Below the pieces are notes generated by a model. That model saw only the letters and a list, made by a program, of their open reading frames with translations. It was not told the origin of the DNA and ran no database searches. Made by a program: the position numbers and the translations under genes. From NCBI GenBank assembly GCA_947623775.1, contig CANQHL010000052.1, forward strand, positions 1 through 8,714: DNA of 8,714 bases, in the 5' to 3' direction. This DNA comes from an uncultured Clostridia bacterium (GTDB lineage Bacteria; Bacillota; Clostridia; Christensenellales; UBA1242). Shown piece by piece: positions 8,012-8,714 of the stretch (positions are counted from its first letter, which is position 1; each line of letters opens with the position of its first letter).

Positions 8012-8040
8012 ACTTCCACCTTTATGGTTAGTATGTCTTA
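8004..8040 (-). promoter_or_regulatory. Perfect inverted repeat enclosing the gerAA ribosome binding site and start codon
   Basis: On the minus strand TAAGACATACT (8040-8030) is followed by a 15-base loop and then AGTATGTCTTA (8014-8004), an 11-bp perfect match with three G-C pairs. The loop holds the ribosome binding site AAAGGTGG. The 3' arm contains the gerAA ATG and codons 2-3. In RNA read through from the upstream gene this would form a hairpin masking the start codon. The 3' arm is followed by UUUU, so it could also act as a weak terminator for the upstream gene. Existence of the repeat is certain; its function is inferred. Confidence 0.7.
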
Positions 8041-8058
8041 AGATTTTATTTTTATTAC
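8029..8058 (-). promoter_or_regulatory. Candidate forespore (sigma-G/sigma-F type) promoter of the gerA operon
   Basis: On the minus strand CATACTA (8029-8035) matches the sigma-G -10 consensus, with GTAATA (8053-8058) 17 bases upstream resembling the TGAATA-like -35 at four of six positions. gerA-type operons are known to be transcribed by sigma-G in Bacillus. The predicted start near 8022 is just at the ribosome binding site, giving an unusually short leader of about 10 bases, which lowers confidence. Confidence 0.5.
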
Positions 8059-8064
8059 TTGACT

Positions 8065-8714
8065 TTATTCTTCTTCTAAATACAATGTTTTGCCCAAATA
8101 TTTATTATATTGGTCAATATCACTTGGACGAATTCCAATTTTGTCGCCTGCTTTATATTTTGCTCTGATGTCTATTGTATAGGTATATACGCCACCTGCT
8201 TCATTAACTGCAAAATTTTCAACCTCATAAAATTCTTCAACTTCACCGTCTTGCCCAGGCTCTTTTAGCACTATTATAACTTTATCATATTTTCTTTGGC
8301 TGGTGGCTGTAACTTGATAACTTACACCATCAAAATCTATTGATGTGAATGGTTCTAATTCATATATAATTGTTTCTTCAATTTCATTTGATGCTTGGCT
8401 GGGTTCGTATCCATCCTCATCTGAGTAAGCCCGTACATATATCGTCTTTTCTCCACCGCCTAATTCTTGTAAATCAATTTCTGTGTCTTCTGTATCTTTA
8501 TGCTGCTCGCCATAATATAGTCTATAAAATTTGGCATTATTCACTGCACCCCATGACAATTTCCCATCATCTGATGTAACAACAGGTGCTTCTAAGTACA
8601 CTCTACATTTCCATTCAAGTTCATCACTCAATTCACTGTTATTGCCTGAGTTCTTGGCAAGATAACATGTAGAAACTTTATATGTTGTGCCAACTTTACC
8701 GCCCTTTTCAATTA
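8065..8714 (-). CDS. C-terminal part of a fibronectin-type-III-like repeat protein, 5' end outside window
   Basis: 215 codons are visible before the TAA at 8065. The frame stays open to the window edge, so the start lies outside; the in-frame TTG at 8631 is not the real start, because coding sequence of the same character continues upstream. Residues about 41-113 of the visible part look like an FN3-like beta sandwich: LEAPVV, KLSWGAVNNAKFYRLYY, then KTIYVRAYSDEDGYEPSQASNEIEE. The preceding residues (YKVSTCYLAKNSG followed by NSELSDELEW) resemble the end of another such repeat, so there are probably tandem copies. The last 100 residues are also beta-rich, without a sortase motif or membrane anchor, ending YLGKTLYLEEE. 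Such repeats are typical of secreted or surface proteins, but the N-terminal signal cannot be seen. The gene ends 53 bases before gerAA; a functional link to germination is not shown. Confidence 0.85.
   Translation of the reverse strand, partial: IEKGGKVGTTYKVSTCYLAKNSGNNSELSDELEWKCRVYLEAPVVTSDDGKLSWGAVNNAKFYRLYYGEQHKDTEDTEIDLQELGGGEKTIYVRAYSDEDGYEPSQASNEIEETIIYELEPFTSIDFDGVSYQVTATSQRKYDKVIIVLKEPGQDGEVEEFYEVENFAVNEAGGVYTYTIDIRAKYKAGDKIGIRPSDIDQYNKYLGKTLYLEEE

Noticed and set aside
8629..8631. TTG as the start of the FN3-like protein
   Set aside because: The same frame continues upstream to the window edge with FN3-like sequence and no stop, and no ribosome binding site precedes the TTG. The gene is therefore 5'-truncated by the window.

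Overview
The window reads as chromosomal DNA of a low-GC, endospore-forming Firmicute, most likely a Clostridia-type lineage. The evidence is the strongly AT-rich sequence, consistent AGGAGG-type ribosome binding sites, A/T-biased codon use and a complete gerA-type spore germinant receptor operon. The species cannot be named from the sequence. All six protein genes lie on the minus strand, so transcription runs from high to low coordinates. Two genes are cut by the window edges.

In transcription order: (1) 8714-8065, the C-terminal part of a protein with fibronectin-type-III-like repeats. (2) 8011-4242, the operon gerAA-gerAB-gerAC, whose genes overlap by 11 and 14 bases and which encodes the three membrane or membrane-associated subunits of a germinant receptor. 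(3) 4115-1851, ftsH, the membrane-anchored AAA+ zinc protease, with its own sigma-A-type extended -10 promoter. (4) 1848-1123, a single-pass membrane protein of unknown function, 2 bases after ftsH and clearly co-translated with it. A rho-independent terminator at 1041-1077 closes that unit. (5) 893-1, the first 297 codons of an unrecognised soluble protein, with its own extended -10 promoter.

The most interesting part is the gerAA start region. A perfect 11-bp inverted repeat (8004-8014 / 8030-8040) surrounds the gerAA ribosome binding site and includes the start codon in one arm. The other arm overlaps a CATACTA element that matches the forespore sigma-G/sigma-F -10 consensus. An RNA that reads in from upstream could fold and hide the start site. 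An RNA started at the predicted forespore promoter would lack the 5' arm and stay translatable.

Other departures from the family norm are a GerAC with no lipobox cysteine and a Gly/Ser-rich insert between its two domains, and an FtsH whose long C-terminal tail contains a SHOCT-like segment. No RNA genes, mobile elements, CRISPR arrays or phage genes were seen. The genes are otherwise ordinary sporulation/germination and proteostasis functions.
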